A stretch of 64,000 nt of DNA. Origin: VRUE01 sp963697695 (GTDB lineage Bacteria; Actinomycetota; Thermoleophilia; Solirubrobacterales; 70-9). Shown here piece by piece: positions 43,602-52,214 of the stretch. Below the pieces are notes generated by a model that searched no databases, was not told the DNA's origin, and worked only from the letters and a program-made list of their open reading frames with translations. The DNA lies in contig OY969094.1 in NCBI GenBank assembly GCA_963697695.1, positions 2,108,001 to 2,172,000 of the forward strand. The letters are read 5' to 3'. The first letter of the stretch is position 1; the number at the start of each line of letters is the position of its first letter. Both the position numbers and the translations under genes were made by a program.

Positions 43602-45046
43602 CCGGCCTGGATCCAGACTCCGTCCAGGGATCGCTCGACCGAGCCGGCGAGGGAGAGCAGGGTCGCCTCGTCGTTTTCGCGACCCAGCAGCTGGGCGCCG
43701 ATCGGGAGCCCAGAGGTGGTGAGCCCCGCCGGCACGCTGATGCCGGGCCAGCCGACCACGTTCCAGGCGAAGGCGAAGGGGCAGGTGGCGCCGGCGGTTG
43801 AGCTGGTCGTCCAGTAGCCTCGGCCGGAGAGGGCGCCGACGCGCGGCGGCGGCAGCGCCGTGGTCGGCGTGAGGACGACGTCGCAGCGCTCGAAGATGCG
43901 GCCGATCCGCCGGCGCAGCCGCGGCTCGCCCGAGCGAGAGAGCCGCAGCGGCATGCCGCTCAGGGCCTTGCCGAAGCGAGCGTGGACGCGGGTGCGCGGC
44001 TCGAGCGAACCCTGGTCTTCGCCGTGGGCGCGGAGCCATGCCTCGACTCCGGCCATGCCCCGAGGGACGATCGCCGGGCCGACCATGCCGTACTCGGGGT
44101 CGGCGGGGAGGACTTCGTGCCCGAGCTCGCCGAGCCGCTCGCCGAAGGCCTCGATCGCGGCGCGGTGCTCGGCATCGACCTTGGCGGGGACGCCGAAGGG
44201 GGTGGAGAAGGAGATCGCGATTCGGAGGCGGCCCGGTTCGCGCGCGGCGGCCTCGACGAAGGGCTCGCTCGGGGCTTGCGGCCGGTGCAGGTCTGCGGGG
44301 ACGTTGCCCTGGATCGCGTCGAGGAGCAGAGCCGCGTCGCCGACGCTGCGGGCAAGCGGGCCGTAGCAGCTGAGCCCGTTGAAGGCCTCGGGGTCGGGCC
44401 AGGTCGAGACGCGCCCGCGCTGAGGCTTCAGCCCGACCAGGCCGGTCCAGGCCGCGGGGATGCGGATCGAGCCTGCACCGTCGGAGCCGATCGCCGCCGG
44501 GACGACGCCGGCGGCCACCGCCGCTGCAGCGCCGCCACTGGAGCCGCCCGGCGTGTGGTCCGTGTTCCAGGGGTTGCGGGTGGCCCCGTGCAGCGGCGTC
44601 TCGGTGAAGTGCCACTGGCCGACCTCGGGCGCATGGGTCTTGCCGATCACGATCGCCCCCGCCTCACGCAGGCGGCGCACCGCCTCGGCATCGCGAATCG
44701 CGGGCTTGCCGCCGCCGCAGCCGAAGGGGGTGGTGTGGCCTGTGAGGTCGACGTCGTCCTTGATCGCGACCGGTACTCCGAGCAGGGGGGCGTGTTCCTC
44801 GTCACCGAGGCGCCGGTCCGCCTCGTCTGCCTCGGCGAGCGCCTGCTCGGCGCAGAGGACGCGGAAGGCGTTCAGCCTCTCCTGGGTCGCCTCTGCACGC
44901 TCCAGGGCTGCTTCGACCAAGTCCCGCGACGAGGCCTCGCCGGTCTGGAGCAGCAGCGCCTGCTCCTCCAGGCCGGCAAAGGTCTCGTCTGCGGGTGTGC
45001 CCTCGCTTGCCTTCTCGGCGACGGGCTGGGCGGGGCTGGTCGGCAT
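43598..45046 (-). CDS. Amidase (amidase-signature family)
   Basis: 482 residues. The Ser-cisSer-Lys triad is present: Lys in PVAIKDDVD (about 95), Ser in PGGSSGGAAAAVAAG (about 170) and Ser in GSDGAGSIRIPAAW (about 194). It hydrolyses a carboxamide; gatBC genes are not adjacent, so a role as GatA is unlikely. GGGAGGAAA precedes ATG. Divergent from a TetR gene with a shared operator. Confidence 0.92.
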   Translation of the reverse strand: MPTSPAQPVAEKASEGTPADETFAGLEEQALLLQTGEASSRDLVEAALERAEATQERLNAFRVLCAEQALAEADEADRRLGDEEHAPLLGVPVAIKDDVDLTGHTTPFGCGGGKPAIRDAEAVRRLREAGAIVIGKTHAPEVGQWHFTETPLHGATRNPWNTDHTPGGSSGGAAAAVAAGVVPAAIGSDGAGSIRIPAAWTGLVGLKPQRGRVSTWPDPEAFNGLSCYGPLARSVGDAALLLDAIQGNVPADLHRPQAPSEPFVEAAAREPGRLRIAISFSTPFGVPAKVDAEHRAAIEAFGERLGELGHEVLPADPEYGMVGPAIVPRGMAGVEAWLRAHGEDQGSLEPRTRVHARFGKALSGMPLRLSRSGEPRLRRRIGRIFERCDVVLTPTTALPPPRVGALSGRGYWTTSSTAGATCPFAFAWNVVGWPGISVPAGLTTSGLPIGAQLLGRENDEATLLSLAGSVERSLDGVWIQAG

Positions 45047-45070
45047 CGGGTTTCCTCCCTGTCAAGCATT

Positions 45071-45086
45071 GTTCGTTCGAACGAAC
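45071..45086. promoter_or_regulatory. Palindromic operator between amidase and tetR
   Basis: GTTCGTTCGAACGAAC is a perfect 16-base palindrome, extendable to 22 with one mismatched pair. It lies 24 bases before the amidase start and 29 before the tetR start. Size and symmetry fit a TetR dimer site that could control both divergent units. Confidence 0.75.
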
Positions 45087-45115
45087 GATAAGCGAAGAAG
45101 GTAGGCTGGCGCTCC

Positions 45116-45688
45116 TTGGCCACGATCGCCCCCCCAGAAACCCGCGAGCGCATCCTCCGCACGACGGTCGAGCTGATCGGCAGCGAAGGGATCTCGGCCG
45201 TGACCAATCGCCGCGTCGCAAGCGCCGCCGCAGTCTCGCTCGGCTCGCTCACCTACCACTTTCCCAGCCAGGTCGACCTGCTGCGGGAGAGCCTGCTCCT
45301 CTTCGTCGGCGAGGAGGTGGCCCGGCTGGGGGCGATCGCCACCGACCTGCGCCGGCGCCAGCTGAGCTTCGAGCAGATCGGTGTCGAAGTGGAGCGGATC
45401 GTCGAGGAATCGAGCACTCGGCTGCAGCCGCTCGCGGAGATCGAGCTTCATCTTCATGCCGCCCGCGACCCGGCCCTCCAGGAGGCTTCTCTGCGTTGCT
45501 TCGAGGCCTACGAAGGAGTCGCGGCAACGGTCCTCGAGATGCTCGAGGTGCCGGACCCAGAGCGGCACGCCCGCACGGTCGTCGCCGTGATGTACGGGAT
45601 GACGCTGCGCCGACTCGGCACCGGCAGCGAGGACGCTGCCGGCGTCGCCGCGGCCCTGCTGACGATCGTCCGCGGCGCCGCGCGTTGA
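45116..45688 (+). CDS. TetR-family transcriptional regulator
   Basis: 190 residues from TTG. N-terminal helix-turn-helix: ERILRTTVELIGSEGISAVTNRRVASAAAVSLGSLTYHF, a typical TetR HTH ending in the YHF motif (written here as its parts: residues about 10-48). The ligand domain is less conserved. Probably represses its own operon and the divergent amidase through the palindrome at 45071. The stop overlaps the glpK start (TTGA). Confidence 0.92.
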   Translation: MATIAPPETRERILRTTVELIGSEGISAVTNRRVASAAAVSLGSLTYHFPSQVDLLRESLLLFVGEEVARLGAIATDLRRRQLSFEQIGVEVERIVEESSTRLQPLAEIELHLHAARDPALQEASLRCFEAYEGVAATVLEMLEVPDPERHARTVVAVMYGMTLRRLGTGSEDAAGVAAALLTIVRGAAR

Positions 45689-47154
45689 TCCTCGCGATCG
45701 ACCAAGGCACGACCGGGACCACCTGCCTCGTCTTCGACGAGAGTGGACGCGTCGCGGGACGGGCCTACTCGGAGTTCGAGCAGCACTTCCCTCAACCCGG
45801 CTGGGTCGAGCACGACGCCGGCGAAATCTGGGAGGTCACCCGCCGGGTGGCGCGCGAGGCGATCGCCGATGCCGGCCTGAGAGGAGAGGAGCTGCGGGGG
45901 ATCGGGATCGCCAACCAGCGCGAGACCGTCGTCGCCTGGGACCCGGCGAGCGGCGAGCCGGTCCACCGGGCCCTGGTCTGGCAGGACCGGCGCACCGCGG
46001 AGCGTTGCGACCGCTTGCGGGAGGAGGGGCACGAAGGACTGGTGCGCGAGCGAACCGGACTCGTCATCGACCCCTACTTCTCTGCGACCAAGATCGAGTG
46101 GATCGTGCGCAACGTCGATGGCGCCGAGCGGGCCGTTTTCGGCACGATCGACTCCTGGCTCCTCTTCAAGCTGACCGGCCGTCACGCGACCGACCACACC
46201 AATGCCTCGCGGACGATGCTGTTCGACATCCACCGCCTCCGCTGGGACGAGGACATCTGCGCGATGCTCGGAATCGACCCGGCGCGTCTGCCGGAGCCCC
46301 TGCCTTCGGCGCACGTCTACGGCACGACCGGTGAGTTCGGCGGCGAGGTGCCGGTGGCGGGGGTCGCCGGCGATCAGCAGGCGGCGCTCTTCGGCCAGGC
46401 CTGCCACGAGGTTGGGACGGCAAAGAACACCTACGGGACGGGCAGCTTCGTCCTGCTCAATACAGGCGGTGTCGTGCCCGAGCCGGGCGAGGGCCTGCTG
46501 GCAACGGTCGCCTGCTCGGGGGGTGAGGAGGCAGCCTACGCCCTGGAGGCATCGATCTTCGTCACCGGCGCCGCCGTGCAGTGGCTGCGCGATGGGCTGG
46601 GTCTGATCGAGACCGCTGCGGAGACCGAGGCTCTCGCCGCGGGGCTGACCGGCAACGGCGGCGTCTACTTCGTCCCTGCCTTGACCGGGCTCGGCTCGCC
46701 GCACTGGGACCCCTACGCGCGGGGCACGATCGTCGGCTTGACCCGGGGGAGCGGGCGCGCGCACTTGGCGCGGGCGGCGCTGGAGGCGATCGCCTACCAG
46801 ACCGTCGACGCCGTGCGGGCTCAGGAGACCGCGTCCGGGGACCGGCTGAAAGTGCTGAAGGCCGACGGCGGCGCCGTCGCCAACCGCTGGCTGATGCAGT
46901 TCCAGGCCGACCTGCTCGGCGCCGAGGTGGTGGTGCCGGAGGTGGCGGAGACGACCGCGCTCGGCGCCGCTTATCTGGCTGGGATCGCCACCGGGCGCTG
47001 GTCCCGCGAGCAGGTGGGGGAGATGTGGCAGGAGGCGGCGCGCTACGAGCCGGCGATGGAGGAGGACAGACGGGCGGCGCTGTTCGCAGACTGGCATCGC
47101 GCGCTCGAGCGGGCGAAGGGGTGGGCACAGGCCGGCTCTGAGGCTGGCGCGTAA
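45685..47154 (+). CDS. glpK: Glycerol kinase
   Basis: 489 residues from TTG 45685, four-base overlap with tetR. FGGY-kinase signatures: LAIDQGTTGTTC at the N-terminus, IANQRETVVAWD, GWVEHDA, KNTYGTGSFVLLNTG, and VFVPALTGLGSPHWD-like (YFVPALTGLGSPHWD). It phosphorylates glycerol to sn-glycerol-3-phosphate. No glpF or glpD nearby; the next gene uses the G3P-derived lysophosphatidate. Confidence 0.95.
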   Translation: MILAIDQGTTGTTCLVFDESGRVAGRAYSEFEQHFPQPGWVEHDAGEIWEVTRRVAREAIADAGLRGEELRGIGIANQRETVVAWDPASGEPVHRALVWQDRRTAERCDRLREEGHEGLVRERTGLVIDPYFSATKIEWIVRNVDGAERAVFGTIDSWLLFKLTGRHATDHTNASRTMLFDIHRLRWDEDICAMLGIDPARLPEPLPSAHVYGTTGEFGGEVPVAGVAGDQQAALFGQACHEVGTAKNTYGTGSFVLLNTGGVVPEPGEGLLATVACSGGEEAAYALEASIFVTGAAVQWLRDGLGLIETAAETEALAAGLTGNGGVYFVPALTGLGSPHWDPYARGTIVGLTRGSGRAHLARAALEAIAYQTVDAVRAQETASGDRLKVLKADGGAVANRWLMQFQADLLGAEVVVPEVAETTALGAAYLAGIATGRWSREQVGEMWQEAARYEPAMEEDRRAALFADWHRALERAKGWAQAGSEAGA

Positions 47155-47213
47155 CCGCCTGCTGCGCAAGGGGTAGGGCAGAGCGATGGCCGCCCCCCGG
47201 CCGTCTTCTGCCC

Positions 47214-47921
47214 ATGCCGGATATGAAGCCACAGGTCTATAAGGACGACCGTCCTGCCGAGTACTTCGACCAGTTCCACGCGGCGGCGCGCAAGGGGGTC
47301 GGCTGGACCTACACCTTCGTCCGTCTGATTCTCTCGCTGCCGACGCTGCTGATCTACCGCGTGCGCGCGATCGGGGTCGAGAACGTGCCCAAGTCAGGCC
47401 CGCTGCTGCTTGCGCCCAACCATTTCAGCCAGATGGACCACTTCTTCGTCGGCCTCTACCTGCGGCGCAAGGTCCGCTTCATGGCCAAGTCGCAGATGTT
47501 CGGCCCACCGGTCCTCACCTACATCTACAAGCACGGCGGCGTCTTCCCGGTGCGTCGTGGGCACCACGACGAGGAGGCCTTCAAGACCGCCTTCACGATC
47601 CTCGATCAGGGCGGGATGCTGCTCGTCTACGCAGAGGGCGGCCGCTCGCGCAGCGGTGAGCTGGGCGAGGCCAAGCCGGGCATCGGCCGCATTGCCCTGG
47701 AGTCTGGATGCGCGGTGGTGCCGGTTGCGATCCAGGGCTCGGAGAAGGTTCGGCGCTGGAAGCGATTCAGCTTCCCCAAGGTCACCGTTCAGTTCGGCGA
47801 GCCGCTCTCCTTTCCGGTCGAGGAAGGAGCGGGCCACGAGCGCCAGCTCGAAGCGGCGCAGGAGGTCTTCGCCAAGGTGCGGGGGATGTACGAGGGTCTG
47901 GCTACTCGTAACGGACGCTGA
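47214..47921 (+). CDS. 1-acyl-sn-glycerol-3-phosphate acyltransferase (PlsC family)
   Basis: 235 residues; ATG 47214 or 47223. The HX4D catalytic motif is NHFSQMDH (about 64-71) and the substrate-binding EGGRSRSGE (about 142-150) follows. One hydrophobic segment near 33-48 anchors it. It would acylate lysophosphatidate in phospholipid synthesis. Overlaps the convergent metallo-hydrolase gene by 20 bases. Confidence 0.9.
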   Translation: MPDMKPQVYKDDRPAEYFDQFHAAARKGVGWTYTFVRLILSLPTLLIYRVRAIGVENVPKSGPLLLAPNHFSQMDHFFVGLYLRRKVRFMAKSQMFGPPVLTYIYKHGGVFPVRRGHHDEEAFKTAFTILDQGGMLLVYAEGGRSRSGELGEAKPGIGRIALESGCAVVPVAIQGSEKVRRWKRFSFPKVTVQFGEPLSFPVEEGAGHERQLEAAQEVFAKVRGMYEGLATRNGR

Positions 47922-48813
47922 GCTTCTCGTAGAACTCAGGGTCGTGGCCGGGGCTGACGATCGCGTCCGGGAACTCGCGGCGGAAGAGTTTCAGCTCCTG
48001 CAGCGAGCGGCGGTAGTTGTGGGCGTCGAACGGCCGCGGCGCCAGGGGGGCGCTGCCGTCGAGCTGGCCCTGGGTATAGGTGGCATCGCCGCCGATGACG
48101 AAGTCGCGCTCCTTCAGGCGAGCGATCACGGACATGTGGCCGGCGCTGTGGCCGGGGGTGAAGGCAAGCCGGATCGTGCCGTCGCCGAAGAGGTCGAAGG
48201 CGCGGCCGAAGGTCGCGTAGGAGTCGATCCCGCCGCGGTCGAAGTCGACCGTGCGGTAGTCGAAGGCGTAGTCGTAGTGGCTGCGGCGGTAGCCGTTGAG
48301 CAGGGGGCGCGGTCCGGTCGCTGCAGCCTTCCACTCGGTCTCGCTGACGACGAAGGTCGAGTTGGGGAACTCGGAGATCGCCGAGGTGTGGTCGATGTGC
48401 ATGTGGGTCATGACGACGATCGGGATCTCGCCGGGGTCGAGATTGCGCTCGCGCAGCTGGGCGGGGACGTCCTCGCCCGGTTTCAGGTCGGGGTGCCCGA
48501 CGTTGTTGCCCATGCGGCCGAAGTTCTCCCGCCCATCGGTGGCGATCGAGGGGTGCAGGCCGGTGTCGACGAGGATCGCTCCGGCGCTGGGGTGGCGGAG
48601 CAGGAAGGCGGGGACGGGCACCGTCGAGGCCGGATTGCCGCTGAGCAGGGCGCGCAACAGCTTCAGCGTCTCAAGGCGACCACCCGGTCGCTCCATCATC
48701 GTCATCGGCCAGGTGACCCGGCCGGCGACAATCGGTTCGACCGTGACCGTGGCTCCGGGTGTGCCGCCGGAAAGCGGCTCGTGCAGGGGTTTTGCCTCGA
48801 CGTGGACCTTCAT
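47902..48813 (-). CDS. Metallo-beta-lactamase-fold hydrolase (AHL-lactonase-like)
   Basis: 303 residues. Zinc site HMHIDH (about 139-144), a downstream His in FTPGHSAGHMSV, Asp in IGGDATYTQ and a late SPGHDPE give the full metal set. The HxHxDH with these blocks resembles N-acyl-homoserine lactonases, but lactonase activity is not provable from sequence. Divergent from an SDR gene, 47 bases away. Confidence 0.85.
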   Translation of the reverse strand: MKVHVEAKPLHEPLSGGTPGATVTVEPIVAGRVTWPMTMMERPGGRLETLKLLRALLSGNPASTVPVPAFLLRHPSAGAILVDTGLHPSIATDGRENFGRMGNNVGHPDLKPGEDVPAQLRERNLDPGEIPIVVMTHMHIDHTSAISEFPNSTFVVSETEWKAAATGPRPLLNGYRRSHYDYAFDYRTVDFDRGGIDSYATFGRAFDLFGDGTIRLAFTPGHSAGHMSVIARLKERDFVIGGDATYTQGQLDGSAPLAPRPFDAHNYRRSLQELKLFRREFPDAIVSPGHDPEFYEKLSVRYE

Positions 48814-48860
48814 CGCCGAGTCACATTACGGCGATCGATGCCACGGTAGGCTGCCCGCCG

Positions 48861-49718
48861 ATGTCTGAAAACTCTCATTCGCAGATCTTCAGGTCCGGTT
48901 TGCTCACGGGCCAGGTGTGCGTGGTGTCCGGCGCCGGCAGCGGCTTGGGGCGGGAGACGGCGCTGGAGCTGGCGCGACTTGGGGCGGCGGTGGTCGGTTG
49001 TGGCCGCCGCGAGGAGCCACTCGCTGAGACGGCGGGGCTCGCCGCTGATCTGGAGGGTTCGTTCGAGCACGAAGCGATGGACATCCGCGACGAGGAGGCG
49101 GTCGATCGCTTCGTCGACGGGGTGCTCGAGCGCCATGAGCGCATCGACGTCCTGGTCAACAACGCCGGCGGCCAGTTCCTCGCGCCGGCCGAGACGATCA
49201 CGCCCAAGGGCTTTCGCACGGTGATCGAGCTGAACGTGCAGGGGACCTGGCTGATGACCCACGCGGCGGCGACGAAGGCGTTCATCCCGCAGGGCGGCGG
49301 CAAGGTGCTCAGCGTCACCCTCTCGCCCCATCACGGGATGCCGGGGATGGTTCACTCGGGCGCCGCCCGCGCCGCGGTCGAGAACATGATGCGGACGCTC
49401 GCCGTCGAGTGGGCGCGGTTCGGGATCAAGACCTGCGCCCTCGCCGCCGGCCAGTTCGCAACCGAGACCCTGCTGACGAAGTACCCCCAGGTCGTCGTCG
49501 ACAACCTCGAGCGCTCGATCCCGATCGGCCGCGCCGGGCGGGCGGAGGAGATGGCCTGGCTGGTCGCCTATCTGGCCTCTCCCGCGGGCGACTTCTTCTC
49601 CGGCACGACGATCACGATCGACGGCGCCCGCGACAACTGGGCGGGTCCGTGGCCGCCGGAAGCGATCGTCGGCGAGGGCGGCAAACCCGTCGCCGAGGAG
49701 CGCCGCCCGAAGGACTGA
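48861..49718 (+). CDS. Short-chain dehydrogenase, trans-2-enoyl-CoA / 2,4-dienoyl-CoA reductase type
   Basis: 285 residues from ATG 48861. NADP site VVSGAGSGLGRE and NNAGG are normal. The usual YxxxK is replaced by VHSGAARAAVENM, the pattern of peroxisomal enoyl-CoA reductase (PECR) and related dienoyl-CoA reductases rather than of alcohol dehydrogenases. It probably reduces an unsaturated acyl-CoA. The C-terminus has an extra GEGGKPVAEERRPKD tail. Confidence 0.85.
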   Translation: MSENSHSQIFRSGLLTGQVCVVSGAGSGLGRETALELARLGAAVVGCGRREEPLAETAGLAADLEGSFEHEAMDIRDEEAVDRFVDGVLERHERIDVLVNNAGGQFLAPAETITPKGFRTVIELNVQGTWLMTHAAATKAFIPQGGGKVLSVTLSPHHGMPGMVHSGAARAAVENMMRTLAVEWARFGIKTCALAAGQFATETLLTKYPQVVVDNLERSIPIGRAGRAEEMAWLVAYLASPAGDFFSGTTITIDGARDNWAGPWPPEAIVGEGGKPVAEERRPKD

Positions 49719-49719
49719 G

Positions 49720-50157
49720 CTAAGCGCGCGGCTCGAGGATTACGAGCGGGATTTCGCGGCCCTTGCTGTGCACCTGGTAGTCCTCGTAGCCGGAGTAGCC
49801 CTTGACGACCAGGGGCCAGAGGCGCTCGCGCTCCTCCGGCGTGGCGACGCGGGCGTGCACCTCGAGGTGGTGGGAGCCGACCTGGACCGTCGTGTCCGGG
49901 TTGGCCTTGAGGTTGTGGAACCAGGCCGGATGCTTGGGGTGGCCTCCCTTTGAGGCGACGATTACGAGGTCGTCGCCGTCGCGGACGTAGAGCAGGGGAG
50001 AGGTGCGCTTGGTGCCGCTCTTCGCCCCGACGTGGTCGAGGAGCAGCATCTTGCCCGGCACTCCCGGGATCTTGCCCCCAATGAAGCCGCCACTGATGCG
50101 GTAGAGCGCCGTGTGGGCGCCCGTGGCGCGACGGAGGGCAGGCCAGATCCGCTCCAC
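49720..50157 (-). CDS. Deazaflavin (F420)-dependent nitroreductase family protein
   Basis: 145 residues from GTG 50157; no standard start codon lies between this and the upstream gene's end. The DDN-family core is clear: LLDHVGAKSGTKRTSPLLYV, then GHPKHPAWFHNLKANPD, and the closing YQVHSKGREIPLVILEP. Family members use F420H2 to reduce quinones or nitro compounds near the membrane. It follows the FabG-like gene on the same strand. Confidence 0.85.
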   Translation of the reverse strand: MERIWPALRRATGAHTALYRISGGFIGGKIPGVPGKMLLLDHVGAKSGTKRTSPLLYVRDGDDLVIVASKGGHPKHPAWFHNLKANPDTTVQVGSHHLEVHARVATPEERERLWPLVVKGYSGYEDYQVHSKGREIPLVILEPRA

Positions 50158-50204
50158 TACGTCGAGGTAGCGGGGAGGACGCCTGCCCTCTGTCGCCGCG
50201 GGGC

Positions 50205-51035
50205 TCAGGTGTACATCCCCCCGAACATGCCGCCGGTGACGTTGAGCACCTGGCCGTGCACGTAGTTGGCCAGGGGCGAGGCGAGGAAGAGCACCGGAGC
50301 CGATGCCTCCTGCGGGGTGGCGGGACGGCCGAGCGGGATGATCGCCGAGGCCATCGCCCGCATCTGCTCGGGGATGCCGAGCTCGATCTTCTCGCCGGTG
50401 GGCGAGGTCATCTCGCCGCCCTGCTCCTTGGCCGCGGTGAGGCGGGTCTCGACGAAGCCGAAGGCGACCGCGTTGACGTTGATCTTGAACTGGCCCCACT
50501 CCTTGGCCAGCGTTTTGGTCAGGCCGACGACGGCCATCTTCGCCGCCGAGTAGTTGACCTGGCCGGCGTTGCCCATCATTCCCGAGGTCGAGGAGATGTT
50601 GACGATCTTGCGGAAGACCTCCTTGCCCTCGTTGCGCTCTGCCTTGGCCGCCTCGCGCCAGTGCGGTGCCAGCGCCCGCGCCACGCGGAAGGGGACGATC
50701 GTGTGGATGTCGATCATCGCCTGGAACTGCTCGTCGGTCATCTTGTGGGCGACGTTGTCCCAGGTGTAGCCGGCATTGTTGACGACGATGTCGAGGGCGC
50801 CGAAGGCGTCGACCCCGGCGGCGATCAGCTTGTCGGCCGCATCCGGCTCGGTCAGGTCGCCGGCGAAGACGGCGGTCTCGCCGTCGATCTCGTTCGAGGC
50901 CTGCTCGGCGACGTCGGCGTCGAGGTCGTTGATCAGCACCTTGGCGCCCTCGCTGACGAACAGCTCGGCAGTCGCCCGGCCGATTCCACGCGCCGACCCG
51001 GTGACGATCGCCGCTTTCCCATCAAGAAGTCCCAT
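50205..51035 (-). CDS. Short-chain dehydrogenase, FabG-like
   Basis: 276 residues. TGSARGIGRATAE for NAD(P), NNAGYTWDN, catalytic Ser in NISSTSG and YSAAK (Tyr-x3-Lys) are all present. A 3-oxoacyl thioester reductase or hydroxyacyl-CoA dehydrogenase is the likeliest role. AAGGAGAA precedes ATG. A TGACTGGCCAGTCA palindrome stands over its promoter. Confidence 0.92.
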   Translation of the reverse strand: MGLLDGKAAIVTGSARGIGRATAELFVSEGAKVLINDLDADVAEQASNEIDGETAVFAGDLTEPDAADKLIAAGVDAFGALDIVVNNAGYTWDNVAHKMTDEQFQAMIDIHTIVPFRVARALAPHWREAAKAERNEGKEVFRKIVNISSTSGMMGNAGQVNYSAAKMAVVGLTKTLAKEWGQFKINVNAVAFGFVETRLTAAKEQGGEMTSPTGEKIELGIPEQMRAMASAIIPLGRPATPQEASAPVLFLASPLANYVHGQVLNVTGGMFGGMYT

Positions 51036-51076
51036 CAGTCTGCGTTCTCCTTAGGTCGTGAAAGTCGGCTCGGGAG

Positions 51077-51113
51077 GCTATAGGGAAAGGGCGCTGGCTG
51101 ACTGGCCAGTCAG
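51077..51113 (-). promoter_or_regulatory. fabG-like promoter with 16-bp palindromic operator
   Basis: Read leftward, TATAGC (51077-51082) is a -10, and the perfect palindrome CTGACTGGCCAGTCAG (51098-51113) covers the position where the -35 would lie. The form fits a TetR-type repressor site; no regulator gene is adjacent. Confidence 0.6.
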
Positions 51114-51199
51114 GCACTGAGGCGGCATGAGCGGATGCAGTCGCGCTCCCGCCGGGTGGTGCGCGACGATTGACGCCCGTCCACACAAAGGAGGCTGAC

Positions 51200-51832
51200 G
51201 TGCAACCCGAGGGATACCCAGTCACTTTCTCCGTCGACTATCCCGACCGCAAGCTCGACCGCGTCTCCACGTTCTTTCGGATCTTCGCCGCGATTCCGAT
51301 CTTCATCGTCTCCGCCCTCCTCGTCGGCGACATCTACTCGACCGGCGAAGCGGCCGGCTACCTGACCTGGGCCGGGGCGGGCATCGGTCTGCTGACCCTG
51401 CCGGTACTGGTGATGATCCTCTTCCGGCAGAAGTACCCTGGCTGGTGGTTCGACTGGAACCTCGAACTGATGCGTTTCAGCAACCGAATCGGCATCTACG
51501 TCTCGCTGATGGACGACCAGTACCCATCGACCGACGAGCAGCAGTCCGTGCACCTCGAACTTCCGTACCCCGATGTCGAGAACGAGCTCGGCCGGGGAAT
51601 GCCGCTGGTCAAGTGGCTGCTCGCCATCCCCCACTACATCGTGCTCTTCTTCCTCTACATCGGGGCGTTCTTCGCGATCGTCTTCGCCTGGTTCGCGATC
51701 CTCTTCACCGGCCGCTATCCGCGCGGCCTCTTCGATTTCGTCGAGGGCGTCTACCGCTGGCACAACCGGGTGCTCGGCTACGCCTTCGCCCTGGTGACCG
51801 ACAAGTACCCGCCCTTCCGGCTTGGCGCCTGA
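51200..51832 (+). CDS. DUF4389 membrane protein
   Basis: 210 residues from GTG 51200, fixed by AAAGGAGG upstream. Membrane segments near 28-50, 57-78 and a long hydrophobic stretch around 140-170. The DUF4389 signatures PVTFSVDYPDRKLDR, RQKYPGWWFDWNLE and YPRGLFDFVEGVYRWHNRV are clear. Function unknown. Confidence 0.88.
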   Translation: MQPEGYPVTFSVDYPDRKLDRVSTFFRIFAAIPIFIVSALLVGDIYSTGEAAGYLTWAGAGIGLLTLPVLVMILFRQKYPGWWFDWNLELMRFSNRIGIYVSLMDDQYPSTDEQQSVHLELPYPDVENELGRGMPLVKWLLAIPHYIVLFFLYIGAFFAIVFAWFAILFTGRYPRGLFDFVEGVYRWHNRVLGYAFALVTDKYPPFRLGA

Positions 51833-52214
51833 GCCGGAGGAAATCCTGCGGGCGGTCTACCGGGCGTTCAACGCACGGGACATAGATGCGGCGATCGAGG
51901 CGATGCATCCTGCAGTCGACTGGCCGAACGCCTGGGAGGGCGGCCGCGTCGTCGGGCGCGAGGCGGTGCGCAACTACTGGTCGCGGCAGTTCGAGGTCAT
52001 CTCCAGTCAGGTGGAGCCCGAGGCCTTCGTGGAGGAGCCGGACGGCAGCGTCACCGTGTCCGTCGCTCAGGTCGTCCACGACGACAAGACCGGGGAGCTC
52101 GTATCGGAATCGCAGGTCGGTCACCGCTACTGGATCGAGGATGGCCTGATCCTGCGCATGGAAGTGCTGGAGCAGCCGGATGCTCAGGGCGACGGCGACA
52201 TCAGCAGCCGGTAG
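51822..52214 (+). CDS. SnoaL/NTF2-like protein
   Basis: 130 residues from a TTG that overlaps the DUF4389 3' end. EPEEILRAVYRAFNARDIDAAIEAM and the following WPNAWEGGRVVGREAVRNYW are the cone-shaped NTF2-like fold used by small enzymes and stress proteins. No catalytic residues can be assigned. The start is the least certain part. Overlaps the 3' end of the convergent GNAT gene. Confidence 0.75.
   Translation: MAPEPEEILRAVYRAFNARDIDAAIEAMHPAVDWPNAWEGGRVVGREAVRNYWSRQFEVISSQVEPEAFVEEPDGSVTVSVAQVVHDDKTGELVSESQVGHRYWIEDGLILRMEVLEQPDAQGDGDISSR

Noticed and set aside
43598..45046. Amidase as GatA of the tRNA amidotransferase
   Set aside because: gatB and gatC are not adjacent, and the gene is paired with a TetR operator, which fits a catabolic amidase better.
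44995..45684. N-terminal extension of glycerol kinase upstream of the TTG at 45685
   Set aside because: The extra 230 residues run over tetR in another frame and are Arg/Pro-rich; the kinase family begins at LILAIDQGTTG.
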